From positions 1 through 53,514 of the forward strand of contig JAOUJW010000034.1 of assembly GCA_029882975.1 (NCBI GenBank): a stretch of DNA of 53,514 nucleotides, given 5' to 3'. Below, one piece after another: positions 41,374-50,643 of the stretch (position 1 is its first letter; every line of letters begins with the position of its first letter). Under the pieces are notes generated by a model, which was given only the letters and a program-made list of their open reading frames with translations, did not search any database and was not told the DNA's origin. A program made the translations under genes and the position numbers. Source of the DNA: Gammaproteobacteria bacterium (lineage in GTDB: Bacteria; Pseudomonadota; Gammaproteobacteria; SZUA-152).

Positions 41374-43290
41374 TTATTGCAATTCACTTAATTGTTGATT
41401 GATTTCTTTGTTGTCCGGATCCAGTTTCTTTGCCTTCAACAATTCTTTACGTGCCTGCGCCTTGTCACCGGAATCCAATAAAGCCATCGATAAGCTGAAG
41501 CGAAGATCCGCTCGATTAGCATCGAGACTTACAGCTTCGCGCAATACCGCCACCGCCCTATTGGGCTGTTTTGCCCCCTGATAAACTGCAGCCAAAGCGC
41601 TGCGCGCCTTGACGCTTTCACTATCAAGAGTCAGTAGTTGCAAAAAGGCCTCTTCGGCTTTCTCCCATTGTTTTTGCCTGTACAGGACACTGCCCAGGTT
41701 ATTCCAAGCCTGAGCATAGCTGGGATCTTTTGCCAAAATTGCTTCATAGGCGGTAATGGCCTTGTTCTCCTGGTTTTTTCGTGAATACTGAACCGCCAGG
41801 TTCAGCATGGCCTTCAAATAGTTGGGCCGAATGCTGACGGCTTTCTCGTAAGCCGTAATGGCTTCGTCAACTCTTTCCTGACGACTGAATACCAGCCCCC
41901 GGTTAAACCAGGCTTGTGCATATTGCGGCTTAATCTCAATTGCCTTTGCAAAAGCGGCATCCGCTTTAGAATAGTTTTTGTTTTTCAGATAGAGCTGCCC
42001 CAGGTTGTACCAGGCTTGCGGATAAGCTTTTTTAGCTTCAATTGCTTTTTTATAGTAGATTATGGCCTTGTCATATTGCCGCATGGCTTTATACGCCAAA
42101 CCGATGTTTAAATAAGCCTTGGGATAATCCCCTGACTTCATTGCTACTGCTTTTTCGTATTCCGCAATAGCTAGCTTATAATCTTTTATACCGTATGCCA
42201 CACGTCCCAGATTAAAGCGGGCCGTCGCGTTATTCGGCTCTTCGCTCAGAGCCTTCTCAAACCGAATCCGGGCATCCGACCAACGCTTCTGCTCCAGGAA
42301 AACCAATCCTAAGTTTATGCGTGCTTTTGTGTATTGGGGATTGAACTGCAAGGCTTTTTCATAATACTGCAAAGCATTATCCAAATCCGCAGCGTCAAAG
42401 TACACCGTTGCAATTCGAAAATACGCCGGAGGATAATTGGGTACCAAATCCAGAACTTTATGGTATTGCGCTATACGTTCCTTGCGCCCTTCAGCGGTCT
42501 CTGGCTCCAGCGCTGCCAGAGCAAAACGCGCTTTTATGTAGTCTGGCCGGATACGAACGGCTTGATTGAACACCTTACGCGCAATCGACCACTGCTTTTT
42601 ACCTATAGCCTTATAGGCAAGCCCAAGGTTGTACAGCGCCTTGGCCTTGCGTTTGCCGCCGGCCATGCTTTTGGCTTTTTCCAAGGTGGTAACCGCCTTG
42701 GCGTACAACTTCATCTTTAAGTAAGTCACGCCCATATTCAGGTGGGCTTCAAAGTGATGTGGTACCGCACGGATCAGGCTCTCATAGTCCTGCAGCGCCC
42801 GCTCATAATCCCCACGCTTCAGGTAAACCAAGCCCCGATTTAAATATGCCGAGACATCCACCGGCTTGGTTTTCAGGGCTCGATTGAATTGTGACAAGGC
42901 CTGTTTGCGATCCCCCTTGCGATAATAAAACAGCCCCAGATCATTGTAGGCAGCTGAGCTCTTGTGTTTCTGCAGTAACTGCTGATAGATGGACTCCGCC
43001 TCATCCCAGTGAGATTGGACGATCAACGCTTCGGCCTTTTGCAATTGAACACGATCATCCGAAGGTCGCGCCGGTTGCAGATCTATCGTATTGCCCGCAT
43101 CGGCTATATCGCCCGCGTCATCTTCATCATCGTTTTGGGCATCTGTACTGCTGATTTCTATGACAACCACTTTATCGGCATTACTTCTGCTTTCAAACTC
43201 CACATAGCCCAACAACACAAACAAAGCTAACAACACCAATAACACAGGCACGAAGCTTTCACGCCAGATTTTTAATTGCAGGCTATTCAC
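41374..43290 (-). CDS. Membrane-anchored TPR protein of the ATP-grasp/transglutaminase locus
   Basis: 638 residues from GTG 43290, which overlaps the ligase stop (GTGACCGTGAATAG) and has GGAAGGTGG before it. A short cytoplasmic start (MNSLQLKIWRE) and one helix (FVPVLLVLLALFVLLGYVEF) are followed by an acidic linker (NDDEDDAGDIADAGN). About 15 TPR units follow in tandem, with the usual W/L/G/Y/A/P spacing (KAYLNIGLAYKAMRQYDKAIIYYKKAIEAKK and so on). The whole repeat region should be periplasmic. TPR rods of this sort recruit peptides or proteins; here they could bridge the inner-membrane pair (TG-7TM and ligase) and the barrel. Confidence 0.85.
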   Translation of the reverse strand: MNSLQLKIWRESFVPVLLVLLALFVLLGYVEFESRSNADKVVVIEISSTDAQNDDEDDAGDIADAGNTIDLQPARPSDDRVQLQKAEALIVQSHWDEAESIYQQLLQKHKSSAAYNDLGLFYYRKGDRKQALSQFNRALKTKPVDVSAYLNRGLVYLKRGDYERALQDYESLIRAVPHHFEAHLNMGVTYLKMKLYAKAVTTLEKAKSMAGGKRKAKALYNLGLAYKAIGKKQWSIARKVFNQAVRIRPDYIKARFALAALEPETAEGRKERIAQYHKVLDLVPNYPPAYFRIATVYFDAADLDNALQYYEKALQFNPQYTKARINLGLVFLEQKRWSDARIRFEKALSEEPNNATARFNLGRVAYGIKDYKLAIAEYEKAVAMKSGDYPKAYLNIGLAYKAMRQYDKAIIYYKKAIEAKKAYPQAWYNLGQLYLKNKNYSKADAAFAKAIEIKPQYAQAWFNRGLVFSRQERVDEAITAYEKAVSIRPNYLKAMLNLAVQYSRKNQENKAITAYEAILAKDPSYAQAWNNLGSVLYRQKQWEKAEEAFLQLLTLDSESVKARSALAAVYQGAKQPNRAVAVLREAVSLDANRADLRFSLSMALLDSGDKAQARKELLKAKKLDPDNKEINQQLSELQ

Positions 43291-44206
43291 GGTCACCACC
43301 TTCCGCACCCAATGGCGACAAATCCTCCAATAAACCACGCAGGCCCAGCATATTGGCATTTTGTATTTCTATTCCGGGACGCACGTTGATCTCCAATACT
43401 TTGGGTCCCGATGACTCCAGAGCAATGTCAATGCCCAAGTATTTCAAAGGTACGGTGTGCGCCACGGTTTGCGCTATTTCTAGAATGTTGTCCCAATAGG
43501 GTATTTGTGCGCCAATCAACGACTGGCCGGAATCGGGATGTTGCTGTATCGCGCGTCCGTCATGGATGGCATGGCGGGTAATGCCCGTCTCCATATCAAC
43601 CCCCATTCCCACTGCACCCTGGTGTAAATTGGCAGTACCGCGGGACGCCTGAGTCGCCAGACGAATCATGGATAACACCGGCTGATGATCACATACAACC
43701 ACCCGCACGTCCGCCAAACCGTAGGGACTAAGCCGGGTTATCTGATCGTGCTGTTTTAAGCGCTCCTCCACTATTGCTTGATCGTTTAGATCAAAACTGT
43801 AAACACCAAACAATATATCCGAAATGTGTTTGCGCAACTGCTCTTCGCTGTATTGCGTACCACCGACACTGATCCAACGATCGCCCCGGCGTTGTGCAAT
43901 TACAATGATTCCGCCCCCACCCCGGCCTGATGCCGGCTTGATCACAAACTCGTTGTGAGGTGCCAAATCCTGTGACAATTGACTCATGCCGTAGAAGGAG
44001 TCATAAACCAAATACGTTTTAGGTACCGGGACACCGTGTTGCGCCAACACGCCTTTTGTTTTGAGCTTGTTATCCGCCAAAGGGAAATGACGACGTTGAT
44101 TGCGCGGATAAATATAGGACAGATTACGCTGATTGATGCTCAGTACGTCACCCCATGCTTCGCCGGCTTCGCGCATACGTTTAAAGACTTGCTTCAAACC
44201 AAACAT
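43283..44206 (-). CDS. RimK-like ATP-grasp ligase (alpha-L-glutamate ligase-like family)
   Basis: 307 residues from ATG 44206, which shares one base with the upstream stop (TGATG). ATP-grasp motifs are in order: NEFVIKPASGRGGGGIIVI (ATP Lys and Gly-rich loop), QAIVEERL, LADVRVVVCDHQPVLSMIRLAT, and LKYLGIDIALESSGPKVLEINVRPG (Mg ligands Asp, Glu, Asn). The family is the RimK-related ligase found in Vibrio and Pseudomonas, of unknown function. It should join an amino acid or amine to a carboxylate, forming an amide bond. No signal or membrane segment, hence cytosolic. Confidence 0.88.
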   Translation of the reverse strand: MFGLKQVFKRMREAGEAWGDVLSINQRNLSYIYPRNQRRHFPLADNKLKTKGVLAQHGVPVPKTYLVYDSFYGMSQLSQDLAPHNEFVIKPASGRGGGGIIVIAQRRGDRWISVGGTQYSEEQLRKHISDILFGVYSFDLNDQAIVEERLKQHDQITRLSPYGLADVRVVVCDHQPVLSMIRLATQASRGTANLHQGAVGMGVDMETGITRHAIHDGRAIQQHPDSGQSLIGAQIPYWDNILEIAQTVAHTVPLKYLGIDIALESSGPKVLEINVRPGIEIQNANMLGLRGLLEDLSPLGAEGGDRE

Positions 44207-45795
44207 CAAGCACTCGCCTTGTTGAATATCAGGCCGCGAAAACGGTAGAACTCTGACAAACGCATGCCGACCCATTTACCCAGCCACAGATTCAGTGCCA
44301 CAATGACCAACAGCAGTTCGGGAAACGCCAATATCATGCTTTGCAAGAATAGTGAATCCATCACAACATAGGCAGCTGCGATGACCATCAAGGTGGAGGC
44401 GGTGATTTTAAACGCCTTGCGCCATCCCTGCTCAGTTTCTATGATCGCAAAGCGCTCTGCTGTTATGGCTAAAATGGCAATAGGAAACAAGGTAATATGC
44501 GCCAGTTCAAACAAACCAAACTGCACCCCTAATACGGTCATAATTAACATGACAATCACAACAGTGGTCAACATAATCGCCATCTTGGGAGAATGCAGTA
44601 ATTGCATCGAATCCAAAACCCGCCGAACCAGAGAGGAAATCAGGATAATCAAGGTAAACCCGATTGCACCCCACAACAACCCGGTTTCCCGCGAAGCGGC
44701 TGCAATCAAGGCGGGTAAAAATGTACCGAAAGTCTCTACTCCGATCACGTTTCTGAATATCACCACCACAAAAGCACCCAGGGGAATCATGAGCAAAATC
44801 TTAAGTAAATTTTGCGAGATGCCCACGCGCTCGAACACCGAATAGATATTTAAAATATTAAACGATGACTTACTCAGAGACTGTTGTACCTCCGCCTGGG
44901 GCACAAGACGTTTTAGAATTTTAAAATTGTATTGAAAGTTCACATTGGTCGTGTGCTTAAACAATACCTGATCACCATAATACAAACTGACAAAATTGGC
45001 CGGGATTTCTGCGAAGTGATCGTTGATGGTGTCGAAGGGTACCCAGTGACCATTAACATAGACCTCAACCCATTGGTGGCTGGTACGCTTGGAGCCGGGA
45101 TTGAGAATCAACCCTCCCACCAGACGCGCAGGTAAATTGAGCTTTCTGGCCATGGCCACAAACAATCGGCCCTTGCCGTTGCAACTGGCCTCCCCCAGCT
45201 TTAAGGCGGTGAGGGCATCGGTAAAACCGGAGAAATTACGATTGGCAAACTTATCCTGTAAATGCCGATGAATGGCTGTTAAGGCCGGTTTAATATTGGG
45301 CTCCGACCCCAGAATTTTTGCCAACTCCAGCTCAATCAAAGGATCATTAACCGGTACGCCCGGCTCTGAGAGCAGATACTTTTGCAGCAATTGGGGGTAG
45401 CTGTTTGGAATGGGTGCATTTTCCGGCAATACATAACGTACATGTCGCCCCAATACAGAATAGTTGTAGCGCACGGTCTGATTCCCTGAAACCGAATCCG
45501 CTGTCCATTGCGCCATGCGATTTAGTGCGTCAGACTGCAAGCCCAGGGAAAACAAACCCGGTGAACTTTGCTCGTCCATAATTTTTTGCCGCGCATCAGA
45601 CCGGGGTAAAAAAGTCCCCAGCTGAATATCATCACCATGACCATCCACCTGCAGCGTGATGTCCACATTATAACTCACGGCAGGAATCAACCCGGAAACG
45701 GTATAGTCCAGTATGTATAACTTGTAGATCATTAAAGAGGCGGGCAGCAACAGCGATACCAGCAATAGAATGGAATACCCAAGATTTTTATTCAT
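44206..45795 (-). CDS. Transglutaminase-like protein fused to seven transmembrane helices
   Basis: 529 residues. A signal-anchor helix (7-27) leads into a periplasmic part of about 290 residues and then about seven helices (331-505). The periplasmic part contains a transglutaminase core with Cys205 (GEASCNGKGR), His240 (SHQWVEVYVNGHW) and Asp255 (PFDTINDHF). This architecture is the known transglutaminase-7TM family often called inactive; here all three catalytic residues are present. Translationally coupled (TGATG) to the ATP-grasp ligase, the usual partner of this family. Possibly a peptide-processing or cross-linking sensor in the periplasm. The usual third partner, a retropepsin-like zinc protease, is not in the window. 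Confidence 0.88.
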   Translation of the reverse strand: MNKNLGYSILLLVSLLLPASLMIYKLYILDYTVSGLIPAVSYNVDITLQVDGHGDDIQLGTFLPRSDARQKIMDEQSSPGLFSLGLQSDALNRMAQWTADSVSGNQTVRYNYSVLGRHVRYVLPENAPIPNSYPQLLQKYLLSEPGVPVNDPLIELELAKILGSEPNIKPALTAIHRHLQDKFANRNFSGFTDALTALKLGEASCNGKGRLFVAMARKLNLPARLVGGLILNPGSKRTSHQWVEVYVNGHWVPFDTINDHFAEIPANFVSLYYGDQVLFKHTTNVNFQYNFKILKRLVPQAEVQQSLSKSSFNILNIYSVFERVGISQNLLKILLMIPLGAFVVVIFRNVIGVETFGTFLPALIAAASRETGLLWGAIGFTLIILISSLVRRVLDSMQLLHSPKMAIMLTTVVIVMLIMTVLGVQFGLFELAHITLFPIAILAITAERFAIIETEQGWRKAFKITASTLMVIAAAYVVMDSLFLQSMILAFPELLLVIVALNLWLGKWVGMRLSEFYRFRGLIFNKASA

Positions 45796-45943
45796 ATAAG
45801 AAATTACTAAAAGAACAATGTGTTAAATTCGAAAAGAAATGTAACACTTATAATAGCTTAATCTCTGTGGGATTGAATTAAGCTGTCATTAAGAACGTAA
45901 AAACCGCCGACCGTTTCGCACAATAGCTATAATTGCCAACCAC

Positions 45944-46471
45944 TTAGAGAACAGCCGTTTGCAACGCCGCGGGAAAACTGGAACTGTCGAGAGGGTCGGT
46001 GCCGGAACGCACCTCAACCAGATTGGAAAACCCGTCTATATCGGCGTCATAATCGCGGTTTAAGTCGTTATCCGTCAGGATTATCTCGGATATTTGACCA
46101 TCCGCCACTGTTACGTCCGTAACAACAGTTGCCAACAGCAGATCCGTGTCCGCCAAAACAATAAAATAGCGCACTATCAAGACATGGTCGCCGGGAGCCA
46201 CATTATCCATGCGGCCACTAATACTGTTATCGATGTCACTGACGCTGAGCTCCACCACGCGCTGCCCGTCGAGAATCAATTGTGCCCGCAAACCGGCAAT
46301 TAAAGGGTCCCCCAGAGCCGCCGGCGCCATAAAACTCAAGATCATACGGTCTCCGTCATACTCCACACTATCCTGGCTACAGGCGAATAAGGGCAAACAC
46401 AAACAAGCCACGCAAAATCGCAAAACGCCACGAAGCGATGTTATCCCCGGTCGGTGAGCACCAAACATCAT
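45944..46471 (-). CDS. Lipoprotein with thrombospondin type-3-like calcium repeat
   Basis: 175 residues from ATG 46471, which overlaps the upstream stop (TGATG). Signal with lipobox CLPLFACSQD. The mature part has a beta-rich region (RMILSFMAPAALGDPLIAGLRAQLILDGQRVVELSVSDIDNS). It ends in DNDLNRDYDADIDGFSNLVEVRSGTDPLD, an acidic calcium loop of type-3 repeat/dockerin-like form (DxNxDxDxDG...E...GTDP). Function unknown; it forms a pair with the next gene and precedes the transglutaminase locus by 148 bp. Confidence 0.7.
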   Translation of the reverse strand: MMFGAHRPGITSLRGVLRFCVACLCLPLFACSQDSVEYDGDRMILSFMAPAALGDPLIAGLRAQLILDGQRVVELSVSDIDNSISGRMDNVAPGDHVLIVRYFIVLADTDLLLATVVTDVTVADGQISEIILTDNDLNRDYDADIDGFSNLVEVRSGTDPLDSSSFPAALQTAVL

Positions 46472-47094
46472 CAAAAAAACCGCCACGGACTGGGCCCCGA
46501 AATTACAATGGTCCCACCATCACTGCTCTCATCATCTTTATTGGCTGCCGCAACAATGGCGCCCGTGACCAGCACCCCCACGGCCACCCAGACCCAGGTG
46601 CTGGTCGCCGCCGGCTTCTTGGAGCCGGCTGTAACAGCTGCGGTTGGCGGTGGGCTATCCAACGCCACGGCACCTCGCACGGGAACGGACAAGGGTGAAA
46701 AAGGATTGCCGTGCTGCACCGTATTGCCTGCCTGATCCACCGCCTGAATATAGTACTCCAATCCCGGGACGATTAATTCCAGTTCATCCACCACGGCAGT
46801 GTAAAGGGCGGAATCGGCTACGGGGTTCATGGTACGAACTCTAAAAGTCTCCGTGCCCTTTACCCGATAGTACAGTTCCACAGTTTTTACGCCGCCGGAG
46901 TCCGTCACCGTCGCCGATATAGCCAGCGGCCCGGTTTTTTCCGCCATATCAACAGGAAGATGGTGTTGAACTTGTGGAGCCTGAGTATCCTCATCCGCCG
47001 CCACAGAAAAATGCATGGGCACCAGAGTCAACAGGCTGCACAACAACCGGATGGCTCCCCCCATCAACTGCTTCCGTTTCATTAACTTATTCAA
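46471..47094 (-). CDS. Ig-like domain protein with C-terminal transmembrane helix
   Basis: 207 residues. Signal peptide GGAIRLLCSLLTLVPMHFSVAAD, then an Ig/fibronectin-like domain about 33-145 (PLAISATVTDSGGVKTVELYYRVKGTETFRVRTM ... YYIQAVDQAGNTVQHG). A Pro/Ser linker and a helix (STWVWVAVGVLVTGAIVAAAN) follow, and a short acidic tail ends in GPSPWRFF. The V-x-x-V-x-L-Y-Y-R ... D-x-x-G-N motif is typical of FlgD-type Ig domains. TTG start with AAGGTG six bases upstream; ATG 47082 is an alternative. First gene of the coupled pair upstream of the transglutaminase locus. Confidence 0.7.
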   Translation of the reverse strand: MNKLMKRKQLMGGAIRLLCSLLTLVPMHFSVAADEDTQAPQVQHHLPVDMAEKTGPLAISATVTDSGGVKTVELYYRVKGTETFRVRTMNPVADSALYTAVVDELELIVPGLEYYIQAVDQAGNTVQHGNPFSPLSVPVRGAVALDSPPPTAAVTAGSKKPAATSTWVWVAVGVLVTGAIVAAANKDDESSDGGTIVISGPSPWRFF

Positions 47095-47190
47095 GTTTGC
47101 ACCTTACTGGTTTTGCTATGCATTATAACGCTACTGGCGTCAACGCGCAAAAGACCACCCTGAGCGTCATATTCACGAATTAAACCGCCT

Positions 47191-47811
47191 TTACGATCTC
47201 TCCAATTGTTTCTGCATCAATCGGGCGATGGCAACAGACCCGGCATCCCCTTGTTTGGAGAGCTGCTCAGCCACACGCCGCCTGTCCTTTGGACTGCGAT
47301 TTTGACTCAACTTTTCTTTGAAACGAATATCCTCAATATCGACTGCAAACGCAGCCAACATATTCAGCATGGATTGGCGCGGGGCAGCATCCAATTGGGA
47401 GAGTGTCCAGGCTTGCCCAAACGGCGATTCGTGGAATTGCGTCAAATCTTGAAGCGTCTCCGGTAGTTGAGAATCATCCAGAACCTGCACCGTCCCGCGT
47501 ATCTGCAATGTCTGAAAATTCCAGGTCGGCACCATATTCCGGCTTGCATACCACTGAGGCGACACATAAGCACCCGGCCCGGAGAAAATTAGCAAAACAT
47601 TTGCCGCTCCCGCCTGCAAGTGTTCCAGTTGCGGATTCCTGCGACCCACATGACCGAACAATCGTTTTTGTTCACGATTTAAAAACAGGGGATACTTATT
47701 GCTCAGCATTACGCCGTCAAAACAAGTCACCACATCAGCAAAATTGACGCTTTCAATAAAGTCGAGGGCTTCGTTTTCATTGGTATTTTGGAACGACGGT
47801 AGGATGTACAT
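47191..47811 (-). CDS. PaiB-family FMN-binding negative transcriptional regulator
   Basis: 206 residues. MYILPSFQNTNENEALDFIESVNFADVVT and LNREQKRLFGHVGRRNPQLEHLQAGAANVLLIFSGPGAYVSPQWYASRNMVPTWNFQTLQIRG are the PaiB signature (Y-x-P-x-x-F, G-H-x-A-R-x-N, G-P-x-x-Y-V-S-P-x-W-Y, V-P-T-W-N). In Bacillus PaiB represses sporulation/protease genes and the family binds FMN. Here a flavin enzyme or redox regulator is as likely. Good GGAG site before the ATG. Divergent from the Mo-hydroxylase genes by 127 bp. Confidence 0.9.
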   Translation of the reverse strand: MYILPSFQNTNENEALDFIESVNFADVVTCFDGVMLSNKYPLFLNREQKRLFGHVGRRNPQLEHLQAGAANVLLIFSGPGAYVSPQWYASRNMVPTWNFQTLQIRGTVQVLDDSQLPETLQDLTQFHESPFGQAWTLSQLDAAPRQSMLNMLAAFAVDIEDIRFKEKLSQNRSPKDRRRVAEQLSKQGDAGSVAIARLMQKQLERS

Positions 47812-47938
47812 ATTCTCTCCTTCAACAACGACCGGCTCCGGTCAGTATACACACAATAATCCCTATACGAACAAACTCAAGCAGTTATTGAGTTACTGAA
47901 ACAACAGAGGTAGACTGCTGGTTCACGGAGGTCCGCGC

Positions 47939-48430
47939 ATGGCAAAATTGAACATTAACGGCAAAGAGGTCGATATTGATGTGTCCGGATCAACCCCTCT
48001 GCTCTGGGCAATTCGCGAGCAATTGGGCCTGACGGGCACAAAATACAGTTGCGGCATCGGTGTATGCGGCGCTTGCACCGTCCATATCGACGGCAAAGCC
48101 GTGCGATCCTGCAGCATCAAGGTTGATTCCATTGGCGCATCGCAAAAAATCACCACCATAGAAGGACTTTCAGAGAACAACAATCATCCCCTGCAGCAGG
48201 CCTGGGCTGAATTGGATGTACCTCAATGCGGCTATTGCCAACCCGGCATGATCATGGCCGCCGCTGCCCTGCTTAAGGATAATCCCAATCCCAGTGACGC
48301 AGACATAGATGCAAATATAAGCAATATTTGCCGCTGCGGCACCTTTAACCGGGTACGTCGTGGTATTCACTTAGCTGCCGGTAAAGCCCAGGGACGAACC
48401 CAGGAACAAACCCAGGGAGAGCCCAAGTGA
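47939..48430 (+). CDS. iorA: Isoquinoline 1-oxidoreductase-type 2Fe-2S subunit
   Basis: 163 residues with two [2Fe-2S] centres: CGIGVCGACTVHIDGKAVRSC (plant type) and QCGYCQPGMIM...NICRCGTFNRVRRGI. It is the electron-transfer small subunit of the molybdenum hydroxylase encoded next. GGAGG lies seven bases before the ATG. The end is a small 12-bp tandem repeat (CCCAGG words) that encodes a Gln/Thr-rich tail. Stop overlaps the next start (GTGA). Confidence 0.92.
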   Translation: MAKLNINGKEVDIDVSGSTPLLWAIREQLGLTGTKYSCGIGVCGACTVHIDGKAVRSCSIKVDSIGASQKITTIEGLSENNNHPLQQAWAELDVPQCGYCQPGMIMAAAALLKDNPNPSDADIDANISNICRCGTFNRVRRGIHLAAGKAQGRTQEQTQGEPK

Positions 48431-50643
48431 AACCGGATGATCAGCCTATACCAATTTCCCGACGGGAGTTTCTCGTTCGCAGCAGTGCCGTAGGCGCGGG
48501 ACTGGCCGGTTTTTCTCTGGGGCTGTATATACCTTTTCACAGTTCCCAACTGGCAGCCGCCGCCGGCGTAAAAGTGGAAGCGATGGTCCCTCCGGAAGTG
48601 AACGCATGGGTGGTTATCCAGCCCGATGATACGGTTATTATTCGCATCGCCCGCTCCGAAATGGGCCAAGGCAGCCTGACCGGCTTGGCGCAGTTAGTGG
48701 CAGAAGAACTGGAATGCGACTGGTCTAAAGTGAAAACCGAATACCCCACCCCGGGACAAAACCTGGCTCGGGACAAAGTCTGGCGCAGTTTTTCCACCGG
48801 CGGCAGTCGCGGCATTCGCGACAGCCATCTATACGTTCGTAAAGGCGGCGCTGCTGCCCGGCATATGTTGATGGAAGCGGCCGCCGAACAATGGGAAGTA
48901 CCGATGGACGAATGCCAAGCCGTCAACAGCGTTATTACCCATATACCCAGTGGACGCCACACCACCTATGGACAGGTAGCCGCAGCGGCAGCCCAGTTAT
49001 TCCCACCGGAACATGTCACGTTAAAAGAACCCAAAGACTGGAAACTCATCGGTAAACCGGTCAAACGCCTGGATACCGTTGATAAACTCAATGGAAAGCA
49101 AATATTTGGAGCGGACGTTAGCTTGCCCGGCATGCTCAATGCGGCCATTAAAGCCTGCCCGGTGTTTGGCGGCAAACTGAAATCTTTCGACGCAAAAATC
49201 GTGAGTAACATGGCGGGAGTGCGACATATCCTGCCTGTAGAAGATAATGCAGTCGCGGTCATTGCTGACACCTGGTGGCAGGCACATACCGCATTACAAG
49301 CCCTGCCCATCAACTGGAGCAAAGGCCGTAACTCCAAAGTCAGTAGCGCCTCTATCAGTAAATGGCTCGACAAAGGCTTGAAACGAGGCAAAGCCTTTGT
49401 GGGCAACAAAAACGGAAACGCCAAAAAAGCTCTAAAACGCGCCTCCAACCACATAGAAGCCACCTACTCCTATCCCTACCAGAACCACGCCACCATGGAA
49501 CCCATGAACGCCACGGCTTTATGGAATGAAGACCGATGCGAAGTTTGGTGCCCTACCCAAAATGGCGAGGCGGCGCTGGAGGCCACAGCAAAAGCAGCCG
49601 GCCTGCCCATAGAAAAATGCGAAGTCTATAAAATTCATTTGGGTGGAGGCTTTGGGCGCCGTGGCGCTTTTCACGATTTTGTCACCCAGGCCGTTTCCAT
49701 TGCCAAACAAATACCCGGCACTCCCGTTAAATTATTGTGGAGCCGTGAGGAAGACATGCAACACGGTCACTACCACCCGATTACCAAGTGCAAACTGAGC
49801 GGCGGTTTTGACAAAAAAGGTAACTTGACCAGCTTACGCGTGCGCATATCCGGACAATCCATACTGGCCTCAGTGTTCCCGCATATGCTCGCCAAAGGCG
49901 CCGATATGATCACTTTCCAGGGCTTATTGCCGGACGGGGATCACGCCATCAGCTATAGTATCCCCCACTTACTGGTGGAACACGCTATGCGCAATCCGCC
50001 GGTACCACCGGGGTTCTGGCGCGCGGTCAACATGAATCAGAACGCCATATACATGGAATGTTTTATGGACGAACTGGCTCATGCCGCCGGCAAAGACCCT
50101 TTGGAGTTTCGCCGTCAATTAATGACCAAACATCCCAAAAGCCTGGCAGTACTCAATGCCGTCGCGGAAAAAGCCGGTTGGGGCACACCCGCCGGTGAAG
50201 GTATTTTCCGTGGCCTGGCCGTATGTAATACCTTCGGCAGCTTTGTGGCCGCCTGCGCGGAAGTTTCGGTGGACCCGGAAGGTAAACTGAAAATTCATCG
50301 CATTGTTGCCGCCACCGATCCGGGTTACGCGGTAAACCCGCAGCAAATTGAAGCCCAAGTCGAAGGATCCTTTGTCTACGGATTGTCTGCTCTGCTCTAT
50401 GGCGAATGCACTATTAACAGTGGCGCGGTGGAGCAAAGCAACTTTAATGATTACCCTTCCTTGTTAATGGCAGAGATGCCCAAGGTGGAAACCATTGTCA
50501 TGCCTTCCGGGGGATTCTGGGGCGGAATCGGCGAACCCACCATTGCGGTTGCGGCTCCGGCGGTGCTTAATGCCATTTTTGCGGCCACCGGCAAACGGAT
50601 ACGTGAAATACCGTTGAAACACGCAAACTTAAGCCATAGCTGA
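48427..50643 (+). CDS. iorB: Isoquinoline 1-oxidoreductase-type molybdopterin-binding subunit
   Basis: 738 residues with a twin-arginine signal SRREFLVRSSAVGAGLAGF (11-29), so it is exported folded with its cofactor. RSEMGQGSLTGLAQLVAEELECDW, FSTGGSRGI, LGGGFGRRGAFHDFVTQA (about 404) and GGFWGGIGEPTIAVAAPA (near 700, Glu in GEP is the catalytic base) place it in the IorB/aldehyde oxidase group with cytosine-dinucleotide Mo cofactor. Substrate unknown: N-heterocycle or aldehyde. It overlaps iorA by four bases. No cytochrome partner or XdhC/MocA-type maturation gene is in the window. Confidence 0.92.
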   Translation: MKPDDQPIPISRREFLVRSSAVGAGLAGFSLGLYIPFHSSQLAAAAGVKVEAMVPPEVNAWVVIQPDDTVIIRIARSEMGQGSLTGLAQLVAEELECDWSKVKTEYPTPGQNLARDKVWRSFSTGGSRGIRDSHLYVRKGGAAARHMLMEAAAEQWEVPMDECQAVNSVITHIPSGRHTTYGQVAAAAAQLFPPEHVTLKEPKDWKLIGKPVKRLDTVDKLNGKQIFGADVSLPGMLNAAIKACPVFGGKLKSFDAKIVSNMAGVRHILPVEDNAVAVIADTWWQAHTALQALPINWSKGRNSKVSSASISKWLDKGLKRGKAFVGNKNGNAKKALKRASNHIEATYSYPYQNHATMEPMNATALWNEDRCEVWCPTQNGEAALEATAKAAGLPIEKCEVYKIHLGGGFGRRGAFHDFVTQAVSIAKQIPGTPVKLLWSREEDMQHGHYHPITKCKLSGGFDKKGNLTSLRVRISGQSILASVFPHMLAKGADMITFQGLLPDGDHAISYSIPHLLVEHAMRNPPVPPGFWRAVNMNQNAIYMECFMDELAHAAGKDPLEFRRQLMTKHPKSLAVLNAVAEKAGWGTPAGEGIFRGLAVCNTFGSFVAACAEVSVDPEGKLKIHRIVAATDPGYAVNPQQIEAQVEGSFVYGLSALLYGECTINSGAVEQSNFNDYPSLLMAEMPKVETIVMPSGGFWGGIGEPTIAVAAPAVLNAIFAATGKRIREIPLKHANLSHS

